From NCBI RefSeq assembly GCF_000374065.1, contig NZ_KB893246.1:372001-436000 (forward strand): a DNA stretch of 64,000 bases. Reading direction: 5' to 3'. Below the pieces are notes generated by a model. It saw only the letters and a list, made by a program, of their open reading frames with translations. It did no database searches and was not told the origin of the DNA. Position numbers and translations under genes: made by a program. Below are positions 7,977-17,008 of the stretch, one piece after another (positions within the stretch are counted from its first letter, which is position 1; each line of letters opens with the position of its first letter). The DNA comes from Spirosoma luteum DSM 19990. Lineage in GTDB: Bacteria > Bacteroidota > Bacteroidia > Cytophagales > Spirosomataceae.

Positions 7977-8855
7977 TTATACTTTATCGAAAAGATAAAC
8001 AATCTGTACCAGCGGCAGGTAGAGCAACGATCCAAACATCATTTGCAGAGCTGCCTTATCAGTACATGTTCTCATTAAGTGAAACGTTTGGGCTAGAAAC
8101 AAGATTCCGCCGACCATAGCAACCAAGGCTGAATTTATGCCGGTCATTCCCAATAAGTAGGGCAACCAGCCTACCGGAATTAGGAATAGGGTATATATCA
8201 TTATTCTGAAAGCGGTTTCAGTTGTTTTCCCTTCACCCGGCATCATTTGAATGCCTGCTTTCTTGTACTCGTCGAATGCCAGCCAGCCTATTGCCCAAAA
8301 ATGAGGAAACTGCCAGAAAAATTGGATGGCAAATAATATTCCGGGTGCCCAGCCGAAATGGTTAGTAGCGGCAACCCAGCCAATCATGGGTGGGAATGCT
8401 CCTGGTAAAGCACCTACGAATACGGCTATCTGCCCCTTACGCTTCAGGGGAGTGTAAACAAATCCATATAGCAACAGGGACAGTACTGCCAGTGCAGCCG
8501 CCCTAATGTTAAACACGTCTACGAACAAATAACAACCAATGCCAAAAAGTAAAAACGCAAATACAGTAGCCTCTTTTACTGAGAGTCTTCCGGTGGGTAA
8601 CGGCCGAACGGCTGTCCGTTTCATTACTTTGTCCGAGTCCTTTTCAATAATTTGATTAATAATGTTAGCCGCTCCCGTGATACTGATTGAAGCAACGACC
8701 AGTGCAAGTATTTTCCACCAATTAACCGTATCAATTGCTAGACAATAGCCAAATACCCCAGAGAATACAACGGCAAGTGTCAGCTTCAGTTTTATCAGTT
8801 CAACGTATGCCCTGATTTTATCACTTATATCAGTTAATGCTATTGATTTTTGCAT
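7977..8855 (-). CDS. ctaB: protohaem IX farnesyltransferase (haem O synthase)
   Basis: A 292-residue polytopic UbiA-superfamily prenyltransferase. The prenyl-diphosphate/Mg binding loop (NIINQIIEKDSD, residues 64-75) is followed by MKRTAVRPLPTG, which is diagnostic for the CtaB/CyoE branch. It adds a farnesyl group to haem B to make haem O, the precursor of haem A for the oxidase encoded here. It starts one base after ctaA ends and is followed 10 bases later by the short subunit III gene. Confidence 0.95.
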   Translation of the reverse strand: MQKSIALTDISDKIRAYVELIKLKLTLAVVFSGVFGYCLAIDTVNWWKILALVVASISITGAANIINQIIEKDSDKVMKRTAVRPLPTGRLSVKEATVFAFLLFGIGCYLFVDVFNIRAAALAVLSLLLYGFVYTPLKRKGQIAVFVGALPGAFPPMIGWVAATNHFGWAPGILFAIQFFWQFPHFWAIGWLAFDEYKKAGIQMMPGEGKTTETAFRIMIYTLFLIPVGWLPYLLGMTGINSALVAMVGGILFLAQTFHLMRTCTDKAALQMMFGSLLYLPLVQIVYLFDKV

Positions 8856-8856
8856 G

Positions 8857-9873
8857 CTATATTTTTACTAACCGGGATTGCTCCGGTACTCGCCTAACAT
8901 TCGCCCTTACCTCCTTTAACAACAAAGCCACAAATTGTAATCCGACGACGGCAATGGACAGTAGTAGATGAATGGGTTGTAGCAACGCTGGTACACTTAA
9001 ATAAGCCATTAGAACACCAGTCATTATTTCCAGCATTATGAACGCTATCAACACGCTTGGTATCCACCTAAACCAATCTACTTTGCCAATTTTCCGCAGT
9101 TGATAAAACAGTATAAGGTTGATCACTAAAATTGCCAGAGAGAAAGAGCGATGGATATAAAATTCCAGACCTAACTGGCTAATCCAAGTTTCACGTTGCG
9201 TGTAACCAACTCCTCTTATTACAGCATCGAGTGCCGTTCTTACCTGAGTGCCTAATAGTATCTGTGTGAGAGTTAAACTAATCGCAATAATCAATAACCA
9301 TCGAACTCCGTTTCCTACACTGTATTGGCCTTTTATAGGTAAATAACCTTTCCTAGAACGCACTAGTACAAACAGAAGTGCGAATACAACTAAAACAGCT
9401 AAGAGTAGGTGTGCGGTTATCATGTATTGCGCTAACTCTGTAGCTACTACACGTGAACCAAGCCATCCGTTGGCACCGACCAGGAAAAAGGAGACTAAGC
9501 TCCCCAAAACGACAGCTTTTTTGCTCTTCCAGTATGTCAAGGATGCTAATAGGGTGCCGAAAACAGAGAAACCAACTAGTACACCCAGCAGTCGATTGGC
9601 GTACTCTATCCAGGTTTTTACAGCGTTGAATTCAACTTCGCCTTTGAGTTTGGCTCCGTAAATCTCCTGATAATTCGGTGGTAATTGAGAAAACTCGGTT
9701 GGTGGAATCCAACGTCCGAAACACTTTGGCCAATCAGGGCAGCCCATCCCAGATCCTGTTGCCCTAACAATACCACCCGCCAGTATCAGCAGATAGACTA
9801 AAATTATCGTCAGTAGCAACAAGTTCTGGAATCGCTGTTCCCGCTTATCAGTGAGGCTGGCTAAACTGGTCAT
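8857..9873 (-). CDS. ctaA: haem A synthase, COX15/CtaA family
   Basis: A 338-residue membrane protein with about eight spans. The N-terminal GGIVRATGSGMGCPDWPKC segment carries the Cys45/Cys51 pair found in many CtaA proteins, and His residues occur at the ends of later helices. It converts haem O to haem A in the membrane, one step after CtaB, whose gene follows immediately. ATG 9873 lies 26 bases inside the subunit I gene, so translation is probably coupled. Confidence 0.94.
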   Translation of the reverse strand: MTSLASLTDKREQRFQNLLLLTIILVYLLILAGGIVRATGSGMGCPDWPKCFGRWIPPTEFSQLPPNYQEIYGAKLKGEVEFNAVKTWIEYANRLLGVLVGFSVFGTLLASLTYWKSKKAVVLGSLVSFFLVGANGWLGSRVVATELAQYMITAHLLLAVLVVFALLFVLVRSRKGYLPIKGQYSVGNGVRWLLIIAISLTLTQILLGTQVRTALDAVIRGVGYTQRETWISQLGLEFYIHRSFSLAILVINLILFYQLRKIGKVDWFRWIPSVLIAFIMLEIMTGVLMAYLSVPALLQPIHLLLSIAVVGLQFVALLLKEVRANVRRVPEQSRLVKI

Positions 9874-11731
9874 TCAGGTTTTGGGCCTCTATTTCTTTTT
9901 CCAGACTAATCAACTCATTCTCGTGAGGCAGATTAGACTCTGGTGTTTGTGAGTAGGGTACATTCTGTGGAATAAAATCATCCTTTGCTCCAGGCTTGCT
10001 ATAATCGTAAGGCCAGCGATAAACAGCAGGAATTTCACCCGGCCAGTTACCATGTCCAGGCTTTATAGGAGTAGTCCACTCAAGCGTATTGGATTTCCAC
10101 GGATTCTGTGGCGATTTCTTACCTCTGATAAGGCTATTCACAAAATTGTAGATGAATACCCACTGGGCTGTGAAGGTAAAAATGGCCGCCAGACTTATGA
10201 AGCTATTCATATCAGCGAAGATATTTTTCGTAAAGTCGTAACTCGTGAATGCGTAGTATCTACGGGGGAAACCCGCTATGCCAATATAGTGCATTGGGAA
10301 AAATACCAGATAGATACCAATGAATGTCAGCCAAAAGTGGATATAGCCCAGTTTCTCATCCATCAATTTACCAAACATCTTGGGGAACCAATGGTATACA
10401 CCTGCCAATAAACCAAAAGCTGATGCGGCTCCCATCACTAAGTGGAAGTGAGCTACTACAAAGTACGTATCGTGCAACTGGATGTCAAGCGCTGAGTTAC
10501 CCAGAATAATACCCGTCAAACCACCCGAAATAAAGAACGATACCAGACCAATGGAGAATAGCATGGCTGGCGTAAACCGGATGTTACCCCGCCAAAGCGT
10601 CGTGATGTAATTGAATGCTTTTACGGCCGATGGAACAGCGATAATAAGCGTCAGGAACATAAATATCGAACCCAGGAATGGATTCATTCCCGTTACAAAC
10701 ATGTGGTGAGCCCATACGATAAACGCCAGGAACGCTATCCCAATCATAGATGCAATCATAGCCCGATAGCCAAAAATTGGCTTTCTGGAATTAGTTGCAA
10801 TGATTTCGGAAGTCATTCCCAATGCAGGCAACAATACAATATACACCTCAGGGTGACCCAGGAACCAAAACAAGTGTTGGAACAAAATTGGGCTACCTCC
10901 TACGTTAGGCAATGCTTCACCTTTGATATAAATCTCCGACAGGTAAAAGCTTGTCCCGAAGCTACGGTCAAAAATCAGTAACAACGCTGCCGATAGTAAT
11001 ACGGGAAATGAAATTAGACCCAGTATAGCCGTTAGTAGAAATGCCCAGATTGTTAGTGGTAGCTTGCTGAAAGACATCCCACGGGTCCGTAAGTTGATTA
11101 CAGTTGTGATATAGTTTATACCCCCCAAAAGTTGCGATACAATGAAGAGAGCCATACTGATTAGCCACAACGTCATTCCCAGCTCCGATCCTTTGTGTGC
11201 CTGTGGTAACGCACTAAGTGGTGGGTAAATTACCCATCCTCCCGCAGCAGGACCAGTTTCAATCAACAGGGAAGAAAACATGATAACGCTGGCTACGAAA
11301 AAGAACCAGTAGGATAACATGTTTAAAAAGCCTGAAGCCATGTCTCGCGCTCCAACCTGTAATGGTATAAGAAAGTTGGAGAACGTACCACTCAAACCGG
11401 CGGTCAATACAAAGAATACCATGATGGTTCCGTGCATAGTGACCAGTGCCAGGTAAAAATCAGGGTCAAGCTTACCTGTTTCATTAATCCAGGAGCCTAA
11501 AATTGGCCGCAAAAACTCCATCTTCATTCCTGGAAAGCCCAGTTGAAGACGAAATATAACTGACATACTAATACCAATGATTGACCAAAAGATACCTGAG
11601 ATCAAATACTGCTTGGCAATAGTCTTGTGGTCTTCCGAGAAAATGTATGTACGCCAAAAACTTTGCGGTTCATGGTGGTCCTGCTCTACTGCATGAGCCA
11701 CAGTTGCCGAGTTAGTTGATACAGTCGACAT
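9848..11731 (-). CDS. ctaD: cytochrome c oxidase subunit I
   Basis: A 627-residue catalytic subunit. CuB ligands are visible at His293 in GHPEVY (with cross-linking Tyr297) and His342-His343 in WAHHMF. Haem ligands fall in DTYFVVAHFH (His428, His430) and MHG (His100). The Tyr in HPEVY and its surroundings indicate an A-type haem-copper oxidase. It reduces oxygen to water and pumps protons across the inner membrane. The C-terminus is an extended hydrophilic tail of about 80 residues. It sits between subunit II and ctaA. Confidence 0.97.
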   Translation of the reverse strand: MSTVSTNSATVAHAVEQDHHEPQSFWRTYIFSEDHKTIAKQYLISGIFWSIIGISMSVIFRLQLGFPGMKMEFLRPILGSWINETGKLDPDFYLALVTMHGTIMVFFVLTAGLSGTFSNFLIPLQVGARDMASGFLNMLSYWFFFVASVIMFSSLLIETGPAAGGWVIYPPLSALPQAHKGSELGMTLWLISMALFIVSQLLGGINYITTVINLRTRGMSFSKLPLTIWAFLLTAILGLISFPVLLSAALLLIFDRSFGTSFYLSEIYIKGEALPNVGGSPILFQHLFWFLGHPEVYIVLLPALGMTSEIIATNSRKPIFGYRAMIASMIGIAFLAFIVWAHHMFVTGMNPFLGSIFMFLTLIIAVPSAVKAFNYITTLWRGNIRFTPAMLFSIGLVSFFISGGLTGIILGNSALDIQLHDTYFVVAHFHLVMGAASAFGLLAGVYHWFPKMFGKLMDEKLGYIHFWLTFIGIYLVFFPMHYIGIAGFPRRYYAFTSYDFTKNIFADMNSFISLAAIFTFTAQWVFIYNFVNSLIRGKKSPQNPWKSNTLEWTTPIKPGHGNWPGEIPAVYRWPYDYSKPGAKDDFIPQNVPYSQTPESNLPHENELISLEKEIEAQNLNDQFSQPH

Positions 11732-11763
11732 AGTATTTTGTTGTTGTAAAGTAGGTTTTTAAA

Positions 11764-12894
11764 TTAACGAAGTGTTGAACTTGCAATTGCTGCTCCACTT
11801 ACGCTTAAAGATGCTGTAGAACTATCGGCAGGAGCCGCCGTTACATCAGCAGGTAAGTATTTAGCTGCCTTTGCCTTCAGGTTTGCCGGAATACGAGCTG
11901 CCAATTCAGGGGTTGAAGTCAGCAATGGTTTTTGTTCTCTGCACCAGGCAAGCCATGAGGCCTCGTCTTCTACGATTAACCGAATACGCATTGAAAAATG
12001 CCCCTGACCACAGACTTCAGTACAAGCAATTTCGTATGTAAAGTCGGGGTTACCGGTAATATTCCGCATTTCGTCCGTTGTCTTATCAGCTGTAAACTGA
12101 AAACGAGTTGGCATGCCAGGTACAGCATCCATCTTTACCCGTAAATGTGGGATAAAAACGCTATGCAAGACGTCACGGGCACGAATCTTTAGCAGTATTG
12201 GCTTATTGGCTGGAATATGTAATTCAGATGTTGAAACGAAATCATCAAATGACGCTTCATCTGCGTAGTCTATACCTGTATCATTATTACTATCAATCAG
12301 TTTGTAATTGTATGCACCCAGTTTGTTGTTATCAACACCTGGGTAGCGGACAATCCAGTTAAACTGTTTTCCAACTATCTCAAAAACCTGTGCATTTTCT
12401 GGGGCTTCGGCCATAATATCGCGCCATGCCCTCCATCCTGTAAAGACTAACAAGGCCATTATAACTGCCGGAATAACGGTCCAGATCAATTCCAGTTTGT
12501 GGTTTTCCGGGTAATACGAAGCCTTACGTCCTTCCTTGTATTGATACCGCCAGGCAAAAATGAACAATAAGGCATTTGTAACAACAAAAGCTATTGTAAT
12601 GATACTCATGCCCAGCCAAAACAGAAAGTCGGTATGACGACCATGTGGTGATGCAGCTTCTGGCAGGAAATATTGTTTTGCATGAAGAAATGACCACGTA
12701 GCAGCAATCAAACCTAACACAAAGAAGACAGGGAAAAGTATACCGTTAATACGATTACTTAATCCAATACGCACCTCTCCTGTTTCTTTAGCATCACCAT
12801 TACTTACGTTCTTTATGACGCTTGCCATTCGTGATGCAAGCACCGAACCAATACCCAGAAATACTATTATCAAAAAAGCGACTATAAAAACCAT
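11764..12894 (-). CDS. ctaC: cytochrome c oxidase subunit II (CuA)
   Basis: A 376-residue subunit with an N-terminal hydrophobic segment, then two membrane spans (near residues 95-115 and 135-155), and a periplasmic cupredoxin domain. The CuA ligands are present: His244 in LHSVF, then Cys291, Glu293, Cys295, His299 and Met302 in the CTEVCGQGHFSM cluster. It accepts electrons from cytochrome c. No CXXCH motif is fused at its C-terminus, unlike true caa3 subunit II, so a separate cytochrome must be the donor; ActE or the monohaem domain of ActA are candidates. The last ~40 residues are Ala/Ser-rich. Confidence 0.96.
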   Translation of the reverse strand: MVFIVAFLIIVFLGIGSVLASRMASVIKNVSNGDAKETGEVRIGLSNRINGILFPVFFVLGLIAATWSFLHAKQYFLPEAASPHGRHTDFLFWLGMSIITIAFVVTNALLFIFAWRYQYKEGRKASYYPENHKLELIWTVIPAVIMALLVFTGWRAWRDIMAEAPENAQVFEIVGKQFNWIVRYPGVDNNKLGAYNYKLIDSNNDTGIDYADEASFDDFVSTSELHIPANKPILLKIRARDVLHSVFIPHLRVKMDAVPGMPTRFQFTADKTTDEMRNITGNPDFTYEIACTEVCGQGHFSMRIRLIVEDEASWLAWCREQKPLLTSTPELAARIPANLKAKAAKYLPADVTAAPADSSTASLSVSGAAIASSTLR

Positions 12895-12912
12895 TGTCTT
12901 TCACGGTTATTG

Positions 12913-14214
12913 TTAGATATCATGATGCAGGCTTTCTTCCAGCATCGGATGGTTTTTCGGGACTAAATTGGCTTTCGCCAACTGAGAATAAATTACCCAG
13001 ATAAAACCACAGGCAAAGATCAAAATCATTCCGAACTCCATTGGCCCAAACCCACCATGCTCACCTACTGTTCCCGGCATTATGTTGACATAAAAATCAA
13101 AGTAATGGCCAATCAGGATACACCAGGCAGCTAACTTCAAAATACTGTAGGTGCGTTTTGCATCTCTCGTCATTAAAATCAGGAAGGGAGCAACGAAACA
13201 CAGGAATATATTTACCAAAAACGGAGTTTTGTAAATCCCCCCATAACCACTAAAGCGTTCGCGATAGTAAATAGTTTCCTCTGGCAAGTTGGCATAGTAA
13301 ATAAGCATAAATTGCGCAAACCATACATAAGTCCAGAAAATTGTAAAGGCAAACATGAACTTACCGAGGTCATGCAGATGGCTTTCATTTACCCACTGCA
13401 TATAGCCCCGTTCTTTAAGCGTAACTACTGTTAGGGTAATTACAGCTAGTCCTGTAACGTGCCAGCTAGCCAGTGTATACCAACCAAACATAGTACTAAA
13501 CCAGTGTGTATCGATAGACATAACAAAGTCCCATGCTGACGTAGACGAAGTCACACCAAAAACTAACAAAAAAGCTGTTCCGAACTTTACGCTCTTTTCA
13601 TAGTATTCAGTTCCACCGTGTAAATCCTCCTGCAGGGAGAAATTACGGATCATTCTCCACAGGCCATACCATAAAGCAAAGTATAGGATTATGCGAGCTA
13701 CGTAGAATGGTGTGTTCAAAAAGCCTGACTTTCCTGCAATGATTGGATCGTACTCAGAACTTGCTTTATCATACAATCCCGGGTTTGTCCAATGAAACAA
13801 GTCATGGCCTGCAATGAAAAACGTTGCTACTATAACAAGACCCATAATTGGGAGATAAGCAGGTAAGGCCTCAGAAACACGTTTGAAGGCAACAGACCAG
13901 CCTGCTTGCGCCAAATAGTTATACGACATAAAGAACATTCCAATAACGGATGCCCCCGTGAAATAAATACCGTTTAACCATACATTGGCCCACAAGCGGT
14001 TTGTCCATTTGTATGCATGATGCCCTGCTTCGATGGTACCACCCTCATGAGCAGCTAATGTCGTTTCGTGAGAACCAACACCTGATGCTAACAGGAAAGC
14101 TCCTATTGCTACCAGAGCAACCCCAGTGCCAATGCCAATTAAAAGTCGGCGCTTGGTTTCTGCGGTAAATTCAAATTCTTCGTCTAAAGAAGCTATTGCG
14201 TGAGCCGATGCCAT
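12913..14214 (-). CDS. actF: Alternative Complex III subunit ActF (NrfD-like membrane subunit)
   Basis: A 433-residue protein with about ten membrane spans, related to ActC but with its own N-terminal EEFEFTAETKRR segment. In Alternative Complex III, ActF and ActC form the membrane core. ActF lacks clear cofactor motifs and is proposed to take part in proton translocation. It is the last act gene, 18 bases before the subunit II gene. A structured 78-base spacer separates it from actE. Confidence 0.92.
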   Translation of the reverse strand: MASAHAIASLDEEFEFTAETKRRLLIGIGTGVALVAIGAFLLASGVGSHETTLAAHEGGTIEAGHHAYKWTNRLWANVWLNGIYFTGASVIGMFFMSYNYLAQAGWSVAFKRVSEALPAYLPIMGLVIVATFFIAGHDLFHWTNPGLYDKASSEYDPIIAGKSGFLNTPFYVARIILYFALWYGLWRMIRNFSLQEDLHGGTEYYEKSVKFGTAFLLVFGVTSSTSAWDFVMSIDTHWFSTMFGWYTLASWHVTGLAVITLTVVTLKERGYMQWVNESHLHDLGKFMFAFTIFWTYVWFAQFMLIYYANLPEETIYYRERFSGYGGIYKTPFLVNIFLCFVAPFLILMTRDAKRTYSILKLAAWCILIGHYFDFYVNIMPGTVGEHGGFGPMEFGMILIFACGFIWVIYSQLAKANLVPKNHPMLEESLHHDI

Positions 14215-14221
14215 TCTTAAC

Positions 14222-14288
14222 AGTTTTCAGTTAGTGGTTATCAGTTTGGGTTCGATACGTATCTATCGAAGACCTTCAACTAAAAACT
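14222..14288 (-). other. two-tier hairpin in the actE-actF spacer
   Basis: In minus-strand RNA the 11-base segment at 14278-14288 pairs with 14222-14232, with one U-G wobble. Inside it a second stem pairs 14251-14257 with 14264-14270 (TTCGATA/TATCGAA, six-base loop). It could be an mRNA processing or stability element that sets ActE to ActF/Cox ratios. There is no T-run, so it is not a classic terminator. Confidence 0.5.
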
Positions 14289-14292
14289 AAAT

Positions 14293-14898
14293 TTATCCTT
14301 GTTGTAATTTATGTACGTACTGCACAATTTTCCACCGGTCGTCTGGTGTAATTTGTGAACCATGAGGCCACATACGCCCTTTACCATGCGTTATCACATG
14401 GAAAATATGCCCGTCGTTCATCGTTTTGTAGGCATCCGTCGAGTAGTTAGGAACACCTTTATACTGCTTGGCAACTGGACCATCTCCTTTACCGGTAGTT
14501 CCATGACAGTGGCTGCAATAACGGGTATATAGAATCTGCCCTTCCGCCAATGCCTTCTCAGAATCTGGTATAGGATTAGTTAGAACGCGCTCTGCAATGC
14601 CTATACTATCCGCTGGGATATTATACATCATCATGTCGGTTGTTTCAAATGCACCTTCACCAAATGTTGTGCGGTAGTTTGGACGGCTAACTGTTCCCTT
14701 AGCAGGAAGGCGCATATTTAGGCCTTCCGGATTTATTGGATTAGGGCGAATCTGCCGATAAGGCTCATAGCCTACAGATTCATACATCTGAGGGGCATAC
14801 ACAAGACCAGTGTCATTATGACCTTTCTCACAGGAGCTTCCTCCGAGTATCAGTCCAGCCAATGCCAGTATTGTTATGCCTGTATGTTTAGTAATCAT
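14293..14898 (-). CDS. actE: Alternative Complex III subunit ActE, monohaem cytochrome c lipoprotein
   Basis: A 201-residue exported protein. It has a lipoprotein signal ending GGSSC (Cys23) and a single haem c motif CSHCH at residues 128-132, followed by a Met-containing C-terminal helix that could provide the axial ligand. In the Act complex ActE is the monohaem electron carrier on the periplasmic side and may hand electrons to the oxidase. I use ATG 14898 rather than GTG 14901. Gap to actD is 14 bases. Confidence 0.93.
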   Translation of the reverse strand: MITKHTGITILALAGLILGGSSCEKGHNDTGLVYAPQMYESVGYEPYRQIRPNPINPEGLNMRLPAKGTVSRPNYRTTFGEGAFETTDMMMYNIPADSIGIAERVLTNPIPDSEKALAEGQILYTRYCSHCHGTTGKGDGPVAKQYKGVPNYSTDAYKTMNDGHIFHVITHGKGRMWPHGSQITPDDRWKIVQYVHKLQQG

Positions 14899-14912
14899 CA
14901 CTATCCTTGCTA

Positions 14913-15446
14913 TTAAAACTGCTTAACGTTTACTTCTGCGGCTCCTGAATCTTTCAATATCTGTTCAATGTCGCCTTCAACGATACTATTTTTACTTAAG
15001 TCAATGGCCATCGCGAATTTGTTATCAGTCGTCCGCAAATCATACATGAGTGGCTTTACGGTTGGTCCCATTCCGTTTGATATCAAGAAAGTTCCTACCA
15101 TTCCAAGCGCACAAAACAGGACGGTCAATTCGAATATAATCGGTACGTAAATAATTGGCGAGTATGGGTCCTTGCCCCCTACTATCATTGGCCAGTCAAA
15201 ACCCTCGGTATAGTATGTAAAAGCTAGTGCAGTGAGTGTTCCTGACAAAGCAAACATGAATGCAGCTATCCCCAGGCGACTACGGGGATGACCAAGCGCA
15301 ATGTCAAGGCCGTGAATTGGGAACGGTGTGTACACTTCATGAATTCGTACGCCTGCATTTTTCACCTCTTTAACGGCCTGTAACACTACGTCATCGTCAT
15401 CGAAAATGCCGACTAGAAATTTACCGCTACCATGTACGTCTGACAT
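14913..15446 (-). CDS. actD: Alternative Complex III subunit ActD (DUF3341)
   Basis: A 177-residue DUF3341 protein: a short N-terminal domain (KFLVGIFDDDDVV), then two membrane spans (near residues 60-82 and 100-125) with a hydrophilic tail. ActD binds no known cofactor and is a structural membrane subunit of the complex. Position between actC and actE is the conserved gene order. Confidence 0.92.
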   Translation of the reverse strand: MSDVHGSGKFLVGIFDDDDVVLQAVKEVKNAGVRIHEVYTPFPIHGLDIALGHPRSRLGIAAFMFALSGTLTALAFTYYTEGFDWPMIVGGKDPYSPIIYVPIIFELTVLFCALGMVGTFLISNGMGPTVKPLMYDLRTTDNKFAMAIDLSKNSIVEGDIEQILKDSGAAEVNVKQF

Positions 15447-15486
15447 ACTATTTTTATCTCAGTGTTTACCTAAAATTCTCGTTATT

Positions 15487-16917
15487 CTATTCTACGTCTT
15501 TATTGAACGTTGGATTAGCCACACGCTCTCCTTTTGCAACGCCCGAAACTGATACTGGTAATCGTTCTGACGATGACTTTATAACCGCTTTGACTTCAGC
15601 CATATTTACTACAGGCAGAAATTTAGAAAACAGCAGGAACAACGTGAAGAAAAAGCCAAAGGAAAAAATATAATCACTTATATCGAACAAGGTTGGGTGA
15701 AACATCGCCCAGCTTGATGGCAGATAATCCCGATGCAACGATGTTACGATAATAACAAACCGCTCAAACCACATACCTATATTCACAACAACAGACAACA
15801 CAAATGTCCAGACGATACTCCGTCGGATTGCCCGCGACCAGAAAAGCTGGGGTGTAATCACATTACAAGTCATCATTGTCCAGTAAGCCCACCAGTAAGG
15901 ACCCGTTGCGCGGTTAATGAACGCATAACTTTCAAACTCCACCCCTGAATACCAGGCAATAAAAAACTCGGTTAAATAAGCGACACCTACAATTGAGCCC
16001 GTCAACGTGATAACTTTATTCATCGACTCAATGTGCTCAATGGTTATATAGTCTTCAAGCTTGAATACAACCCGGATAATCAGAACCAAATTCTGTACCA
16101 TGGCAAAGCCAGAGAAAATAGCTCCTGCTACAAAGTAAGGCGGGAAGATAGTCGTATGCCAGCCAGGAATAACCGATGTGGCAAAGTCCATACTCACAAT
16201 AGTATGTACAGAAAGTACCAGTGGGGTCGACAGACCAGCCAGAATCAGGCTCATGTATTCATAACGGGCCCACGTCTTGGCAGAACCATTCCAGCCCATG
16301 GCAAAAGCACCATAAATGTATCTTGATACTTTACTTCTGGCCCGGTCTCTAATCGTAGCTAAATCAGGGATAAGACCCATGTACCAGAACACAAGTGATA
16401 CCGTAAAATAAGTACTAATGGCAAACACGTCCCAAACAAGCGGGGACTTGAAATTTACCCAGAGTGAACCAAAGGTGTTCGGTAGAGGCAGTGCCCAATA
16501 AGCCAACCAGGGCCGCCCCATGTGCATCAGGATAAAGCTGGCAGCACATAAGACCGCAAAGATAGTCATGGCCTCAGCTGCCCGGTTGACAGCGGTCCGC
16601 CACTTTTGACGGAATAGAAGCAAAATGGCGGAAATAAGCGTACCGGCGTGACCGATACCAACCCACCAAACGAAGTTTGTGATATCCCATGCCCAACCAA
16701 CGGTTTTGTTTAATCCCCAAACACCCAGCCCTTCCCACCACGTCCAGAAGACGCAGGCAGTTCCGTAGATGAGCACAACCACCGCAATGGTAAAAGCTAT
16801 AGTCCACTCGCGAGTGGGAGCGCCTTCAACCTGTCGGCTAATATCCTCCGTAACGTCGGCATAAGTCTTGCCACCGGTAACGAGAGGAGGTCTTACGGCT
16901 GATGTAACATGCGACAT
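15487..16917 (-). CDS. actC: Alternative Complex III subunit ActC (NrfD-like quinol-binding subunit)
   Basis: A 476-residue polytopic protein of the NrfD/PsrC family with about ten spans. The helix WWVGIGHAGTLISAILLL is typical. In the Act complex this subunit forms the menaquinol site next to the Fe-S clusters of ActB. The C-terminal ~30 residues are hydrophilic. It lies 91 bases after actB. Confidence 0.94.
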   Translation of the reverse strand: MSHVTSAVRPPLVTGGKTYADVTEDISRQVEGAPTREWTIAFTIAVVVLIYGTACVFWTWWEGLGVWGLNKTVGWAWDITNFVWWVGIGHAGTLISAILLLFRQKWRTAVNRAAEAMTIFAVLCAASFILMHMGRPWLAYWALPLPNTFGSLWVNFKSPLVWDVFAISTYFTVSLVFWYMGLIPDLATIRDRARSKVSRYIYGAFAMGWNGSAKTWARYEYMSLILAGLSTPLVLSVHTIVSMDFATSVIPGWHTTIFPPYFVAGAIFSGFAMVQNLVLIIRVVFKLEDYITIEHIESMNKVITLTGSIVGVAYLTEFFIAWYSGVEFESYAFINRATGPYWWAYWTMMTCNVITPQLFWSRAIRRSIVWTFVLSVVVNIGMWFERFVIIVTSLHRDYLPSSWAMFHPTLFDISDYIFSFGFFFTLFLLFSKFLPVVNMAEVKAVIKSSSERLPVSVSGVAKGERVANPTFNKDVE

Positions 16918-17008
16918 ATATCTACAATAGTTATTATTTGAAACTTACGATTTGTGGAAAAATAATGTTTCAGTCATTACAGTTCCTGATTCGTACACTT
17001 CGATTGAT

